Source: Acidobacteria bacterium RIFCSPLOWO2_12_FULL_68_19 (GTDB lineage: Bacteria; Acidobacteriota; Vicinamibacteria; Vicinamibacterales; UBA2999). From it: a stretch of 64,000 bases of DNA. The position numbers and the translations under genes are program-made. The stretch's first letter is position 1. Each line of letters opens with the position of its first letter. The stretch is from the NCBI GenBank assembly GCA_001767525.1, contig MELF01000005.1, positions 1-64,000 of the forward strand, read 5' to 3'. The notes under the pieces are model-generated. The model worked only from the letters and a program-made list of their open reading frames with translations. It did no database searches and had not been told where the DNA came from. Below, piece by piece: positions 35,120 through 44,823 of the stretch.

Positions 35120-36439
35120 TCAAACCGGTTCGACCACCAGCGTCAGCCCGTTCACCGCGACGATGCGCACGCGCGCGCCTGCGGGGAGCGGCTCCCGGCT
35201 GTACGCGCGCCAGATCTCGCCGTGCACGTCGACCTGGCCTGGCGCATCGGGCGCCACCGGCGTCCGCGCGCGTCCCTCTTCGCCGATCATCCCTTCGGCC
35301 CCGGTTGTCGGCGGCCGTGCCTGCGCCTTCAAGGCGAGCCGGCCGAGGAAGAGGACGATCGCCGCCAGTCCCAGCACGACCGGAACGATCAGCGTGAGGC
35401 TGACGGTGACGCCCGGGATGCCGGGCACCTCGCGCGTCAGCATGATCGAACCGACGAGCAGGCTGACTGTACCACCGATGCCAAGGACCCCGAAGCTGGG
35501 GATCTTGAGCTCGAGGATGAGCAGGCCGAGGCCGAACAGGATCAGCAGGAGGCCGGTGGTGTTGACCGGCAGGATCTGCAGCGCGAAGAACGCGAGCAGC
35601 AGCGAGAGGCCGCCGACCACGCCCGGCACGATGGCCCCGGGGTTCCAGAGCTCGATCGTCAGCCCCAGCGCGCCAAGCGTCATCAGGAGGTAGGCGACCT
35701 GCGGGTGCGCGATGGCGCTCAGGAAGCGCTGGCGCCGCGTCATGTCGACGCGGGCGACCTCGGCGTCGGTGGTGTCGAGCGTCACCGTCCGGCCGTCGAA
35801 CCGCCGCACCGTCCGCCCGTCCAGCTGTCGGAGCAGATCGTCGAGGTTCTGTGCGGAGAAGTCGATGAGCGGCGGCGTCGCCTCGAGCGCCTCGGTATCG
35901 GTGAACGCGCGGCTTTCGAGCACGGCGTCGGCCGACAGCGCCACGTTGCGGCCGCGCGCCTGCGCCAGCGATCTCGCGTAGGCGGCGGTGTCCGACGCCG
36001 CTTTCTTGGCCGTCGTGTCGTCCATCGGCTGGCCGGACCCTGACACCGGGTGCGCGGCGCCGATGTGCGTGCCCGGCGCCATCACGGCGATGTCGGCCGC
36101 AATCGTGATGACGAACCCGGCCGAGGCGGCCCGCGCGCCCGACGGTCCGACGAAGACGACGACCGGCGCGCGCGAGGTGATCATCCGCGACACGATCGTG
36201 CGGGTCGAATCGAGCAGCCCGCCCGGCGTCCGCAGGATGAACACGACCACCTCGGCGTCCGAGGTGTCGGCCTGATTGATCGTCTCGGTGAGGTACTCGG
36301 CGGAAATGGGGTGGATGATGCCGTCGAGCTCCGCCACGACCGCCCGCGGCCGATCGGCAGGGGGCGTCTGGGCGCGGCCGAGAGCCCCTGAGGCGGAGAG
36401 CAGCGCCGCAGCAAGCAGGAGAACGCGCCTGCAGCCCAT
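35120..36439 (-). CDS. NfeD-family membrane serine protease (ClpP class)
   Basis: The 439-residue protein has a signal peptide. A ClpP/crotonase-fold protease domain follows, with nucleophile Ser in GARAASAGFVITIAADIAVM and a candidate catalytic Lys in TTAKKAASDTAAYARSLA. Four hydrophobic segments then lead to a C-terminal OB-fold NfeD domain (DVHGEIWRAYSREPLPAGARVRIVAVNGLTLVVEPV). In the archaeal homologue the protease cleaves the partner stomatin, and here the partner slipin is the next gene. TACAAT lies six bases before the ATG with no Shine-Dalgarno, indicating leaderless translation. Confidence 0.93.
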   Translation of the reverse strand: MGCRRVLLLAAALLSASGALGRAQTPPADRPRAVVAELDGIIHPISAEYLTETINQADTSDAEVVVFILRTPGGLLDSTRTIVSRMITSRAPVVVFVGPSGARAASAGFVITIAADIAVMAPGTHIGAAHPVSGSGQPMDDTTAKKAASDTAAYARSLAQARGRNVALSADAVLESRAFTDTEALEATPPLIDFSAQNLDDLLRQLDGRTVRRFDGRTVTLDTTDAEVARVDMTRRQRFLSAIAHPQVAYLLMTLGALGLTIELWNPGAIVPGVVGGLSLLLAFFALQILPVNTTGLLLILFGLGLLILELKIPSFGVLGIGGTVSLLVGSIMLTREVPGIPGVTVSLTLIVPVVLGLAAIVLFLGRLALKAQARPPTTGAEGMIGEEGRARTPVAPDAPGQVDVHGEIWRAYSREPLPAGARVRIVAVNGLTLVVEPV

Positions 36440-36445
36440 GCCCAG

Positions 36446-36451
36446 ATTGTA
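36446..36451 (-). promoter_or_regulatory. -10 box of a leaderless-type start (nfeD)
   Basis: TACAAT on the minus strand ends exactly six bases before the nfeD ATG. The upstream side runs at once into the REP palindrome at 36458-36482, so the usual -35 position would lie within that palindrome. Confidence 0.5.
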
Positions 36452-36457
36452 CCCGCT

Positions 36458-36482
36458 GGGGTCAGACCCGGGGTCTGACCCC
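36458..36482. repeat. REP palindrome, RAYT 3' side
   Basis: A 25-base near-perfect palindrome, GGGGTCAGACCC then GGGGTCTGACCCC. Its reverse complement matches the copy at 37245-37268, so the two copies flank the RAYT gene in inverted orientation. The last codons and the stop of the RAYT gene lie inside it. Confidence 0.92.
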
Positions 36483-37109
36483 TTGGGCCCGCTGCGGATC
36501 GAGACCGCGCAGAATCCCGCCTTGCTGGACGGCGTCCCGGAGTTCCGACAATTCCGCGTCCGGGATGCTTTGTGCGCAGAAGGCTCGCCAACTCCGTGAT
36601 CGCTCTGCAGATGTGTCCCCGAGCTGGCGGTACATCGGATGATCGGTCACGAGGACGTTCGACTCACCCATCGCGTGAGCGCGGTAGCTCGTCCAGCGAT
36701 ATGCCTCGGGCGTCGAGACAAGACCAGCGCGCATCGGATTGAGCTCTATGTATCGCATGCAGCTCACCCAATAGCGCTCCTCGTCGATGATGAACGATCG
36801 GTACCTACCCTCAAACAGCCCACCAGTACGCTCGTGCCGTCGGTTGAAGTAAGGCACGTACCGACGGCCTATGGCCTGCATAGCCGCCGACAGGGCATCG
36901 GCAGTTGGGGAAGTGATCATGAAATGGACGTGATTGGGCATGAGCGCGTAGGCATGGATCTCCAGGCGGTGCTCGAGCACCACTTCATGCGTCATGGAGA
37001 GGAACACCTCATAGTCCCGGGATGATCCAAAGATCTCGACGCGGTTATTTCCTCGTTGGATCACGTGCTGCGTCAATCCAGGAACAAAGAGACGTAGGTG
37101 TCGGGGCAT
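36462..37109 (-). CDS. REP-associated tyrosine transposase (RAYT)
   Basis: The 215-residue protein belongs to the single-strand Y1 transposase group. The HUH metal site is in ALMPNHVHFMI. The downstream region has YFNRRHERTGGLFEGRYRSFIIDEERYW and RYIELNPMRAGLV, typical of domesticated RAYTs, with nucleophile Tyr candidates in RYIELNP. RAYTs cut at REP hairpins and are thought to spread them. Both flanks carry the matching palindrome. The last residues, GVRPRV, and the stop codon are encoded by the REP itself. No frameshift is seen, so the protein may be active. Confidence 0.94.
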   Translation of the reverse strand: MPRHLRLFVPGLTQHVIQRGNNRVEIFGSSRDYEVFLSMTHEVVLEHRLEIHAYALMPNHVHFMITSPTADALSAAMQAIGRRYVPYFNRRHERTGGLFEGRYRSFIIDEERYWVSCMRYIELNPMRAGLVSTPEAYRWTSYRAHAMGESNVLVTDHPMYRQLGDTSAERSRSWRAFCAQSIPDAELSELRDAVQQGGILRGLDPQRAQGVRPRV

Positions 37110-37244
37110 ACGCCGTCACCGGTGGCAAGAGTTGTGCTCGACTGAGTAGATGCCATTTCTCGCGTATTTCTAGCGAACGGCCCGGCGTGTGTTCCAGAAA
37201 TTGCCGCGCCCAAGACCCTCGGAGGTGGCAGTTTCGTCAATCGA

Positions 37245-37268
37245 GGGTCAGACCCCGGGTCTGACCCC
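37245..37268. repeat. REP palindrome, RAYT 5' side
   Basis: GGGTCAGACCCC then GGGTCTGACCCC, the inverted partner of the copy at 36458-36482. It lies 136 bases upstream of the RAYT start and just before the -10 box of the next gene. Confidence 0.92.
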
Positions 37269-37279
37269 GTTCCCCGGGA

Positions 37280-37285
37280 TACACT
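37280..37285 (+). promoter_or_regulatory. -10 box of a leaderless-type start (phosphodiesterase)
   Basis: TACACT ends exactly six bases before the ATG at 37292. The REP palindrome occupies the -35 side. Confidence 0.45.
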
Positions 37286-37291
37286 CGGTCG

Positions 37292-38536
37292 ATGCGGCAC
37301 GTCAGCCTCGGGCTGTTGTTGGCTCTCACGTGGGCCGCGGCCCCCGGGACCGCTCAACGCGGGCGCGGCTCGGACGATTTCGCGCCGACCGTCATCCTGA
37401 TTTCCTTCGACGGCTGGCGATGGGATTACGACACCAAGGCGCCCGCACCCAACCTCCGGAGCCTGATCGACCGGGGTGTACGCGCAGAACACCTCATCCC
37501 GAGCTTCCCGTCGAAGACGTTCCCGAATCACTACACCATCGTCACCGGCCTGTACCCGGGACATCACGGCATCGTGGCCAACACCATCAGAGACCCGGAG
37601 ACGGGACGTCGGTTCACCCGCGCAGTGCTCCGCGAGCTGCGCGATCCGATGTGGTGGGGCGGCGAGCCGATCTGGGTGGGAGCCGAGCGCCAGGGACAGA
37701 CGACCGCTGCCATGTTCTGGGTCGGCACCGAAGGGCCGATCCGCGGCATCCAGCCGCGGTACTGGCACCCGTACGACGAGAGCTACTCCCCGACCGCGCG
37801 GGTCGACCAGGTGCTCCGGTGGCTGGATCTTCCCGCCCCCGAGCGCCCGACGTTCATTACGCTGTACTTCTCGGAGGTCGATTCAGCCGGTCACGAGGAC
37901 GGCCCCGAGTCGCCGGCGGTGCGGGAGGCGATCCGCCGCACCGACGGCTATCTTGGCCGCCTGCTCCGCGGCCTCGATCGCCGCGGCCTCATGAGCGCCG
38001 TCAACGTTGTCGTCGTCTCCGATCACGGCATGGCGTCTGTGGACGCCACGCGCGTCATCGTGCTCGACGACTTCATCTCCTTGGAGGACGGCGAAGTTGT
38101 CGACCTGAACCCGACCGTCGGCCTGTTTCCGCGGCGAGGCCGCGAGAACGCCGTCTACGGCGCGCTGGCAGGAGCGCATCCACGCCTGTCCATCTACCGC
38201 CGGGCCGAGACGCCGGAGCGGTGGCACTACCGCGATCACCCGCGAATTCCGCCGATTGTCGGCGTGGCCGACGAGGGATGGCAGGTGCTGCGACGCGGCG
38301 CCCTCGACGCCGTCCGGGCGCGCGCCGAACGGGGCGAGGGCGGCCAGCACGGCTACGACCCGACGCTGCTGTCGATGCGCGGCATCCTCGTCGCCGCGGG
38401 TCCGGCGTTCAAGCGCGGCGTCACGGTGCCCGCGCTCGAGAACGTGCATATCTACAACGCGCTCGCGCAGATCCTCGGAATCACGCCCGCGAGCAACGAC
38501 GGCGACATCGCCGTCGCGCGGTCGCTGCTGCGCTGA
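37292..38536 (+). CDS. Exported alkaline phosphatase-superfamily nucleotide pyrophosphatase/phosphodiesterase
   Basis: The 414-residue protein has a signal peptide (LGLLLALTWAAAPGTAQ) and the NPP-type core. The first metal Asp lies in VILISFDGWRWD. The nucleophile Thr lies in PSFPSKTFPNHYTIVTGLYPGHHGI. Further metal ligands are in YFSEVDSAGHEDGP, VVSDHGMASV and GGQHGYDP. Such enzymes cleave nucleotide or phospholipid phosphodiester bonds outside the cytoplasm. The full set of ligands suggests an active enzyme. Confidence 0.92.
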   Translation: MRHVSLGLLLALTWAAAPGTAQRGRGSDDFAPTVILISFDGWRWDYDTKAPAPNLRSLIDRGVRAEHLIPSFPSKTFPNHYTIVTGLYPGHHGIVANTIRDPETGRRFTRAVLRELRDPMWWGGEPIWVGAERQGQTTAAMFWVGTEGPIRGIQPRYWHPYDESYSPTARVDQVLRWLDLPAPERPTFITLYFSEVDSAGHEDGPESPAVREAIRRTDGYLGRLLRGLDRRGLMSAVNVVVVSDHGMASVDATRVIVLDDFISLEDGEVVDLNPTVGLFPRRGRENAVYGALAGAHPRLSIYRRAETPERWHYRDHPRIPPIVGVADEGWQVLRRGALDAVRARAERGEGGQHGYDPTLLSMRGILVAAGPAFKRGVTVPALENVHIYNALAQILGITPASNDGDIAVARSLLR

Positions 38537-38543
38537 ACTGACA

Positions 38544-39368
38544 TCAGCGGGTTCCCCGGTGTGGATCGTGCGCGCCGGGATGTTCCAGCCGGTTAACCGC
38601 GCGACCTGGGCAGTAGAGCGATCGCGCCGTCAACTCGTGGTGATCGAGTCCGGCGGCGCGGTCGAGCCGCTCGAGAAACGGCGGCAGCTCAACGGCAAAG
38701 CGCCACTCGTCCGCACGACCGCCGCCGCCTTCCACCAGCGAAGCGGCCTCGTCCCACCAGGGCGCCACACGGCGGGCGATCGGCTCGATGATCAGGACCC
38801 GCGTACCACGGGCCGCCGCGTCCATCAACCGCGCCTCGAGGCGTGTCCGTACAGGTTCTGGCAGCTCGTTCAGGACGTACGCCGCAATTGCCGCCGAGCC
38901 CGGGACGAGCGGCGGGAGACGCGCGACGTCCCCGAGCCGCGCGCGACCGCGCAGGCCGAGCTGGCGGTAGGTCCAGTTCGCCTCGGCCACCGCCCACGGG
39001 TGGCGGTCGATGCCCGCGATCGATGGCGTCCCGCCGGCCGCCAGCGCCCACGCCGCGGCCGCCGCGCCGGTGCCGCACCCGATGTCGACGATCGTCCGCG
39101 GCGGCGGAGTCTCGGCACCGAGCGCGCCGACGACGAGGTGGGTGGTCAGGAAGTGGAGCGGCGCGTAGTAGAGCGCGAACGCCGCCCGCTTGCCCGGGCT
39201 GTCGAGCGCTCCTCGCACGCCCGTGCCTCGCCGATCGACGTAGGCGGCCGACAGCGCGCGCAGGGCGCGCGTCACCTCCTGCAGGCGGAGGTCGGCCAAG
39301 TGCCGCGCTTCGAGTGCGGTGACCCATTCGGAGAAACCAGATGGCGGGGCGCCGTGCGCAGGAGTCAT
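38544..39368 (-). CDS. Class I SAM-dependent methyltransferase (Rsm22-like)
   Basis: The 274-residue protein has a helical N-terminal part (AALEARHLADLRLQEVTRALRALSAAYVD ... ALYYAPLHFLTTHLVVGAL), then motif I TIVDIGCGTGAAAAAWALA, IDRHPWAVAEA, AYVLNELPEP and VLIIEPIAR. The N-terminal helices and the YVLNELP block resemble the Rsm22 family, linked to small-subunit ribosome maturation. The usual Rsm22 cysteines are not obvious, so this is a tentative subfamily call. It converges with the phosphodiesterase gene seven bases away. Confidence 0.7.
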   Translation of the reverse strand: MTPAHGAPPSGFSEWVTALEARHLADLRLQEVTRALRALSAAYVDRRGTGVRGALDSPGKRAAFALYYAPLHFLTTHLVVGALGAETPPPRTIVDIGCGTGAAAAAWALAAGGTPSIAGIDRHPWAVAEANWTYRQLGLRGRARLGDVARLPPLVPGSAAIAAYVLNELPEPVRTRLEARLMDAAARGTRVLIIEPIARRVAPWWDEAASLVEGGGGRADEWRFAVELPPFLERLDRAAGLDHHELTARSLYCPGRAVNRLEHPGAHDPHRGTR

Positions 39369-39399
39369 GCCCGAATGCGCGTGACCCCCAGCGTGTGTT

Positions 39400-39437
39400 G
39401 GTGCAATCCTACCGACGGGCGTGAGCGGGATTGCACC
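39400..39437. repeat. Perfect 10-bp inverted repeat between two minus-strand genes
   Basis: GGTGCAATCC (39400-39409) pairs with GGATTGCACC (39428-39437) around an 18-base loop. It lies in the 78-base gap between the cupin stop and the methyltransferase start. It may be a weak terminator, an operator or another REP-like element; there is no T-run. Confidence 0.6.
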
Positions 39438-39446
39438 CCATGATCC

Positions 39447-40265
39447 TCACCGCGGTTCTTCACAGGGGGCGCCGCTGAGCGTCGTCAGCACGATCAGCGG
39501 CCGCCGGCCGCGCCGCACGAGGCCGTGTGCCGTGCCGCGCGGCACCGACACGAACGCCCCCGCTCCGAGCGCCGTCTCTCGACCGTCGACGCGGACGGCG
39601 CCTTCGCCCGCCACCACGTAGTAGGTGACCTCGGCCGTGTCGTAAAGGCGGTCCGGCTGATCCTGATTGAGCTGCACGAGGGTCGTCCGCGTGCTGCCGC
39701 TGCACGAAATCAGCGTGTCGCGCCGCGGCTGGTTGCCCTGAATCAGCTCCTTCTCGAGCAGCCCGACGATCGACAGCGTCCGTGGTATGCCGGCCGGCCC
39801 GACGATCGGTGCGGGCGGCGCAGGCGGTTCTGGCGCGGGCGGCGGGGGCGGTGGCGGCGGCGGAGGGGGTGGAGCCGGGTTGAGCACGACATCGACGTCG
39901 GCAACCTGTCCCGGGCGCAGTAGTACTTCCTTCTCGAACGCGATGACCTGCTCGCCGCTGAACCGCAGGCGATAGGTGCCCGCCTGCAGGCCGGCAAGCG
40001 TGATCTGCCCGCTCGCGTTGGTCTCGCCGTCGCGATCGGAGGCCCCGAGCACCTCGACGCGCACGCCCTGCAGGGCGCCGCCCAGCGGATCGGTGACGGT
40101 GACGGTCAGCCCGGTCCGCGCCGGCGGCGCCGGCGGCCGGCGTGCCGGGGCGGGCGTCTGCGCGGGTTTCGGAGCGGGAGCGGGGGCAGGGGCCTGAGCC
40201 GCCGCGTCTGCGGCCCACCACCCACTCCCGAGCAGGAGCAGACCGGCGGTGACGAGCACGCGCAT
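39447..40265 (-). CDS. Exported regulatory-like domain plus polyproline plus cupin protein
   Basis: The 272-residue protein has a signal peptide (LVTAGLLLLGSGWWAADAAAQ) and a Pro/Ala-rich spacer. A carboxypeptidase-regulatory-like beta domain follows (GLTVTVTDPLGGALQGVRVEVLG), then an uninterrupted run of about a dozen prolines. The C-terminal cupin contains AEVTYYVVAGEGAVRVDG and AGAFVSVPRGTAHGLV. The polyproline probably acts as a rigid arm and may stall ribosomes. The start at 40265 has TATACT exactly six bases upstream. That promoter overlaps the thiC promoter on the other strand. Confidence 0.8.
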   Translation of the reverse strand: MRVLVTAGLLLLGSGWWAADAAAQAPAPAPAPKPAQTPAPARRPPAPPARTGLTVTVTDPLGGALQGVRVEVLGASDRDGETNASGQITLAGLQAGTYRLRFSGEQVIAFEKEVLLRPGQVADVDVVLNPAPPPPPPPPPPPPAPEPPAPPAPIVGPAGIPRTLSIVGLLEKELIQGNQPRRDTLISCSGSTRTTLVQLNQDQPDRLYDTAEVTYYVVAGEGAVRVDGRETALGAGAFVSVPRGTAHGLVRRGRRPLIVLTTLSGAPCEEPR

Positions 40266-40271
40266 CCCGCG

Positions 40272-40279
40272 AGTATAAT
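40272..40279. promoter_or_regulatory. Overlapping divergent -10 boxes (cupin gene / thiC)
   Basis: On the plus strand, TATAAT (40274-40279) precedes the TPP riboswitch by about ten bases. On the minus strand, TATACT (40277-40272) is six bases from the cupin gene ATG. The boxes share four bases, so the two promoters should exclude each other. A poor TGACGA with 19-base spacing is the only -35 candidate on the thiC side. Confidence 0.6.
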
Positions 40280-40288
40280 CGTCACCGG

Positions 40289-42030
<1,742 letters not shown>

Positions 42031-42031
42031 T

Positions 42032-42083
42032 CGATAGTTGGGAGCCCGTTACTACCGGCTACCGACTACCAGCTCCGGACTGA
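42032..42083. repeat. Low-complexity intergenic quasi-palindrome (CTACC/TAGT words)
   Basis: Words such as TACTACCGGCTACCGACTACC follow GTAGTCGATAGTTGGGAGC, and the last part CCAGCTCC pairs back to GGGAGC. It fills the gap between the converging thiC and the next gene. Confidence 0.6.
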
Positions 42084-42086
42084 CGC

Positions 42087-42632
42087 CTACCGGCCAGGCC
42101 CTGGCGGCGAGGGAACGATCATGATGATCGTCGGAAACCGCGCCGGCTGGGCCCCGGGACGCGGATTCGGGTAGCCCGCCGTTCCGCCCCACGTCCAGTC
42201 CTTGACCGTCACCCCGGGCGGGAACGCCATCGTCTCCTGCCTGAAGCGACCCACCTCGAACATGTGCGTCGGCGGCTGCTCGAACACGAGATCGCCGCGC
42301 TCCTTCAGCACCGACCGGTAGTACGCCACCAGATCCGCAAACGACGCCGTCGAGCCGAAGATGTAGTACCGCTGGGCCCGGCCCGCGTCGTAGGAGGCGA
42401 GGAACTGCGCGCTCGGGTAGATCGGCAGTCCCAGCATGGCAGAGGTCGGCGCACGTGAATCGGCCGCCGGCGGCGACGGCGTCGCGGGTGCCTGTACCGG
42501 CGGCCGCGGCACGGTCGGGGCCGGCGCGTCCGCAGACGGGGCGCCGGGACGCGGGAACGGCTGGGGCGTCTGTCCCAAGGCCGTGGTGGCCGCGATGGCA
42601 TAGGCGGCCGACAGCAGGAGCGTCCGCGTCAT
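42087..42632 (-). CDS. Exported hypothetical protein, proline-rich
   Basis: The protein is not recognised as a named family. The 181 residues comprise a signal peptide (LLLSAAYAIAATTALGQ), a Pro/Ala linker (residues about 22-60) and a compact domain. That domain has LPIYPSAQFLASYDAGRAQRYYIFGSTASFADLVAYYRSVLKERG and EVGRFRQETMAFPPGVTVKDW. It looks periplasmic. TATAAT lies exactly six bases before the ATG and no Shine-Dalgarno is present, so a leaderless mRNA is likely. The 240 bases upstream, to the next stop at 42872, hold no gene that could be supported. Confidence 0.65.
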   Translation of the reverse strand: MTRTLLLSAAYAIAATTALGQTPQPFPRPGAPSADAPAPTVPRPPVQAPATPSPPAADSRAPTSAMLGLPIYPSAQFLASYDAGRAQRYYIFGSTASFADLVAYYRSVLKERGDLVFEQPPTHMFEVGRFRQETMAFPPGVTVKDWTWGGTAGYPNPRPGAQPARFPTIIMIVPSPPGPGR

Positions 42633-42638
42633 GACGCC

Positions 42639-42644
42639 ATTATA
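42639..42644 (-). promoter_or_regulatory. -10 box of a leaderless-type start
   Basis: A perfect TATAAT ends exactly six bases before the ATG at 42632. This is the clearest of the nine TANNNT-N6-start arrangements in the window. Confidence 0.6.
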
Positions 42645-42871
42645 GGAGGACCGTCGGTCGCGCCCACCGCGGTCTCGCTTCGTGCGCACGGCGATCGGGC
42701 CACCCACGCGGCGGAGGCACCTCCAGCCGACCGCACCTCGGACCCTTCGGCCGCGGCTCGCTTCAGTCAGGTGAGCGGCCGCCAACGGTGCGCTCCGGAC
42801 GTCGAGACTCGCGGCGGCGAGCATCCTGTCTCCTGCGATAGCGGGGACTCGAGAAGTTCCCCGACGCGACC

Positions 42872-43819
42872 TCAGCGGGCCGGCTCGTCTCGAACCGTCC
42901 TGCGCCAGTACTCCAGCAGGTCGTCGAGCGTCTCGTCGAACGCGATTGCCGGTGCCCACCCGGTGGCGGCGCGCAGCCGCGAGGCGTCGCCGACGAGCAC
43001 CGGGGTGTCCTGCGGCCGCAGCCGTTCGGGGTCGACGCTGATCTGTATGCGGACCGACGATCGCCGCACGAGCGCGTCGAGCACCTCCCGGATCACCCGT
43101 GCGACGCCCGACGCCACGTTGTAGACGACGCCCGGCGTGCCGCGCCCCATGAGCAGGTGGTACGCCCGGACGGTGTCCCGCACATCGGTCAGATCGCGTT
43201 TGGCGTCGAGGTTGCCCACCTTGATGACGGGATCGATGCCGCCACGCTCGATGACGGCGATCTGCCGCGCGATGCCCGAGGCCGCGAAGGCGGGGCGCTG
43301 CCTCGGCCCGATGTGATTGAAGGGGCGCGTGAGGACGACGTCAACGCCGTCCTCGGTCGCCGCCCGTGCGCCGAGCTGCTCCTGTGCCAGCTTGCTGAGG
43401 CCGTAGGGACTGGCCGGTGCGAGCGGGTCGTCTTCGCGGAGGGGCGCCGACGACGGCGCGTAGACCGTGGCGGAGCCGGTGATCAACATGCGGCAGGCGA
43501 TCTCGGCGCGGCGCACCGAGTCGAGCAGGTAGTGCGTGGTCAGGACGTTGCCGGCGAGCGGCTCGACGGCGTTGTGCCACGACTGGCCGACGTGCGGCGC
43601 GCCGGCGCAATGGTAGATGGCGGCCGGGCGCAGGTCGCGTATCTCCCGGCGCACCGAGTCGCGATCGAACAGGTCGACGCGGCGCCAGGTCGCCAGCGTC
43701 GCCAGCTCCGCGGGCGGGTCGGACCGCGCCCACGCGACCAGCTCGCACCGACCGGTCAGGTGTTCGAGGAGATGGCCACCGGCGAAGCCGGCCGCGCCGG
43801 TCACGAGGACGCAATTCAC
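42872..43819 (-). CDS. NAD-dependent nucleotide-sugar epimerase/reductase
   Basis: The 315-residue extended SDR has the cofactor loop VLVTGAAGFAGGHLLEHL and the active site YGLSKLAQEQ. HCAGAPHVGQSW and NVASGVARVIREVLDAL also fit nucleotide-sugar enzymes, and the closest pattern is GDP-4-keto-6-deoxymannose reductase. In this operon it may supply the final reduction normally made by RmlD, since no rmlD is present. The start is a GTG overlapping the rmlB stop (GTGA). The longer ORF in this frame is an antisense shadow of rmlB. Confidence 0.85.
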   Translation of the reverse strand: MNCVLVTGAAGFAGGHLLEHLTGRCELVAWARSDPPAELATLATWRRVDLFDRDSVRREIRDLRPAAIYHCAGAPHVGQSWHNAVEPLAGNVLTTHYLLDSVRRAEIACRMLITGSATVYAPSSAPLREDDPLAPASPYGLSKLAQEQLGARAATEDGVDVVLTRPFNHIGPRQRPAFAASGIARQIAVIERGGIDPVIKVGNLDAKRDLTDVRDTVRAYHLLMGRGTPGVVYNVASGVARVIREVLDALVRRSSVRIQISVDPERLRPQDTPVLVGDASRLRAATGWAPAIAFDETLDDLLEYWRRTVRDEPAR

Positions 43820-44823
43820 CGCCCGTATTGCGTCTGGTAGTAGGACCGGAATGCGGGATCCTGCTCTTTGATCGGCCGCCACCACCACTCGTTGCGGCGG
43901 TACCACTCGACGGTCTCCCGCAGGCCCTCGTCGAACGGCACCCGTGGCGCCCAGCCGAGCGCGCGCAGCTTGGTCGTGTCGAGACAGTAGCGCCGGTCGT
44001 GGCCGGGCCGGTCGGGCACCGGCTGGATGAGCGACGCCGGCCGCCCGAGCGCCGCCAGGATTTGGTGCGTCAGGTCGACGTTCATCCCCTCGTTGCCCCC
44101 GCCGATGTTGAACACCTCGCCGGCGGATCCGCTGTCGATCACCAGGTCGAGCGCCTCGCAGTGGTCGTGGACGTGCAGCCAGTCCCGGACGTTCCGGCCG
44201 TCGCCGTACAGCGGCACCGGCAGGCCGTCGATCGCGTTGGTGACGAAGAGCGGGATGACCTTTTCGGGAAACTGGTACGGTCCGTAGTTGTTCGACGCGC
44301 GGGTGATGACGACCGGCACGTCGTAGGTCGCCCAATAGCTGTAGGCCAGCCGGTCGGCGCCGGCCTTGCTCGCCGCGTACGGATTGCGCGGCCGGAGCTC
44401 GTCGGTCTCGCGGCTGGCCCCCTTCGGCACGCTGCCGTACACCTCGTCGGTCGAGATCTGCACGAACCGGCGGAGGCGCGGCGCGCGCCGCGCCGCTTCG
44501 AGCAGCACGAACGTTCCCTCGACGTCGGTCCGGATGAACTCGCCCGCGCCGAGAATCGATCGATCCACGTGCGTCTCGGCGGCGAAGTGGACCACCAGAT
44601 CGGCGCGCTCGACGAGCGGCGCGCTGACGGCGGCGTCCAGGATGTCGCCGTGCACGAAGGTATGCCGCGGGTCGTCGAGGACATCGTGGAGGTTCTCCCG
44701 GCGCCCCGCGTAGGTCAGCTTGTCGAGCGTGGTCACCCGCCAGTCGGGATGCCGCGCCAGCGCGTACCGCACGAAGTTGCTGCCGATGAATCCCGCGCCG
44801 CCCGTGACGAGTACCTCAGCCAT
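43816..44823 (-). CDS. rfbB: dTDP-glucose 4,6-dehydratase
   Basis: This enzyme makes dTDP-4-keto-6-deoxyglucose, the second step of dTDP-rhamnose synthesis. The 335-residue protein has EVLVTGGAGFIGSNFVRY, VHFAAETHVDRSI, FVQISTDEVYGS, NPYAASKAGADRL with the catalytic Tyr/Lys, and RASNNYGPYQFPEKVIPLF. These are all hallmark RmlB sequences. It overlaps the preceding epimerase gene by eight bases and the next gene by four, so the cluster is tightly coupled. Confidence 0.97.
   Translation of the reverse strand: MAEVLVTGGAGFIGSNFVRYALARHPDWRVTTLDKLTYAGRRENLHDVLDDPRHTFVHGDILDAAVSAPLVERADLVVHFAAETHVDRSILGAGEFIRTDVEGTFVLLEAARRAPRLRRFVQISTDEVYGSVPKGASRETDELRPRNPYAASKAGADRLAYSYWATYDVPVVITRASNNYGPYQFPEKVIPLFVTNAIDGLPVPLYGDGRNVRDWLHVHDHCEALDLVIDSGSAGEVFNIGGGNEGMNVDLTHQILAALGRPASLIQPVPDRPGHDRRYCLDTTKLRALGWAPRVPFDEGLRETVEWYRRNEWWWRPIKEQDPAFRSYYQTQYGR

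Noticed and set aside
39787-39975. A glycine-rich plus-strand ORF (GGGGGGGG run)
   Set aside because: It is the complement of the polyproline codons of the cupin gene at 39447-40265.
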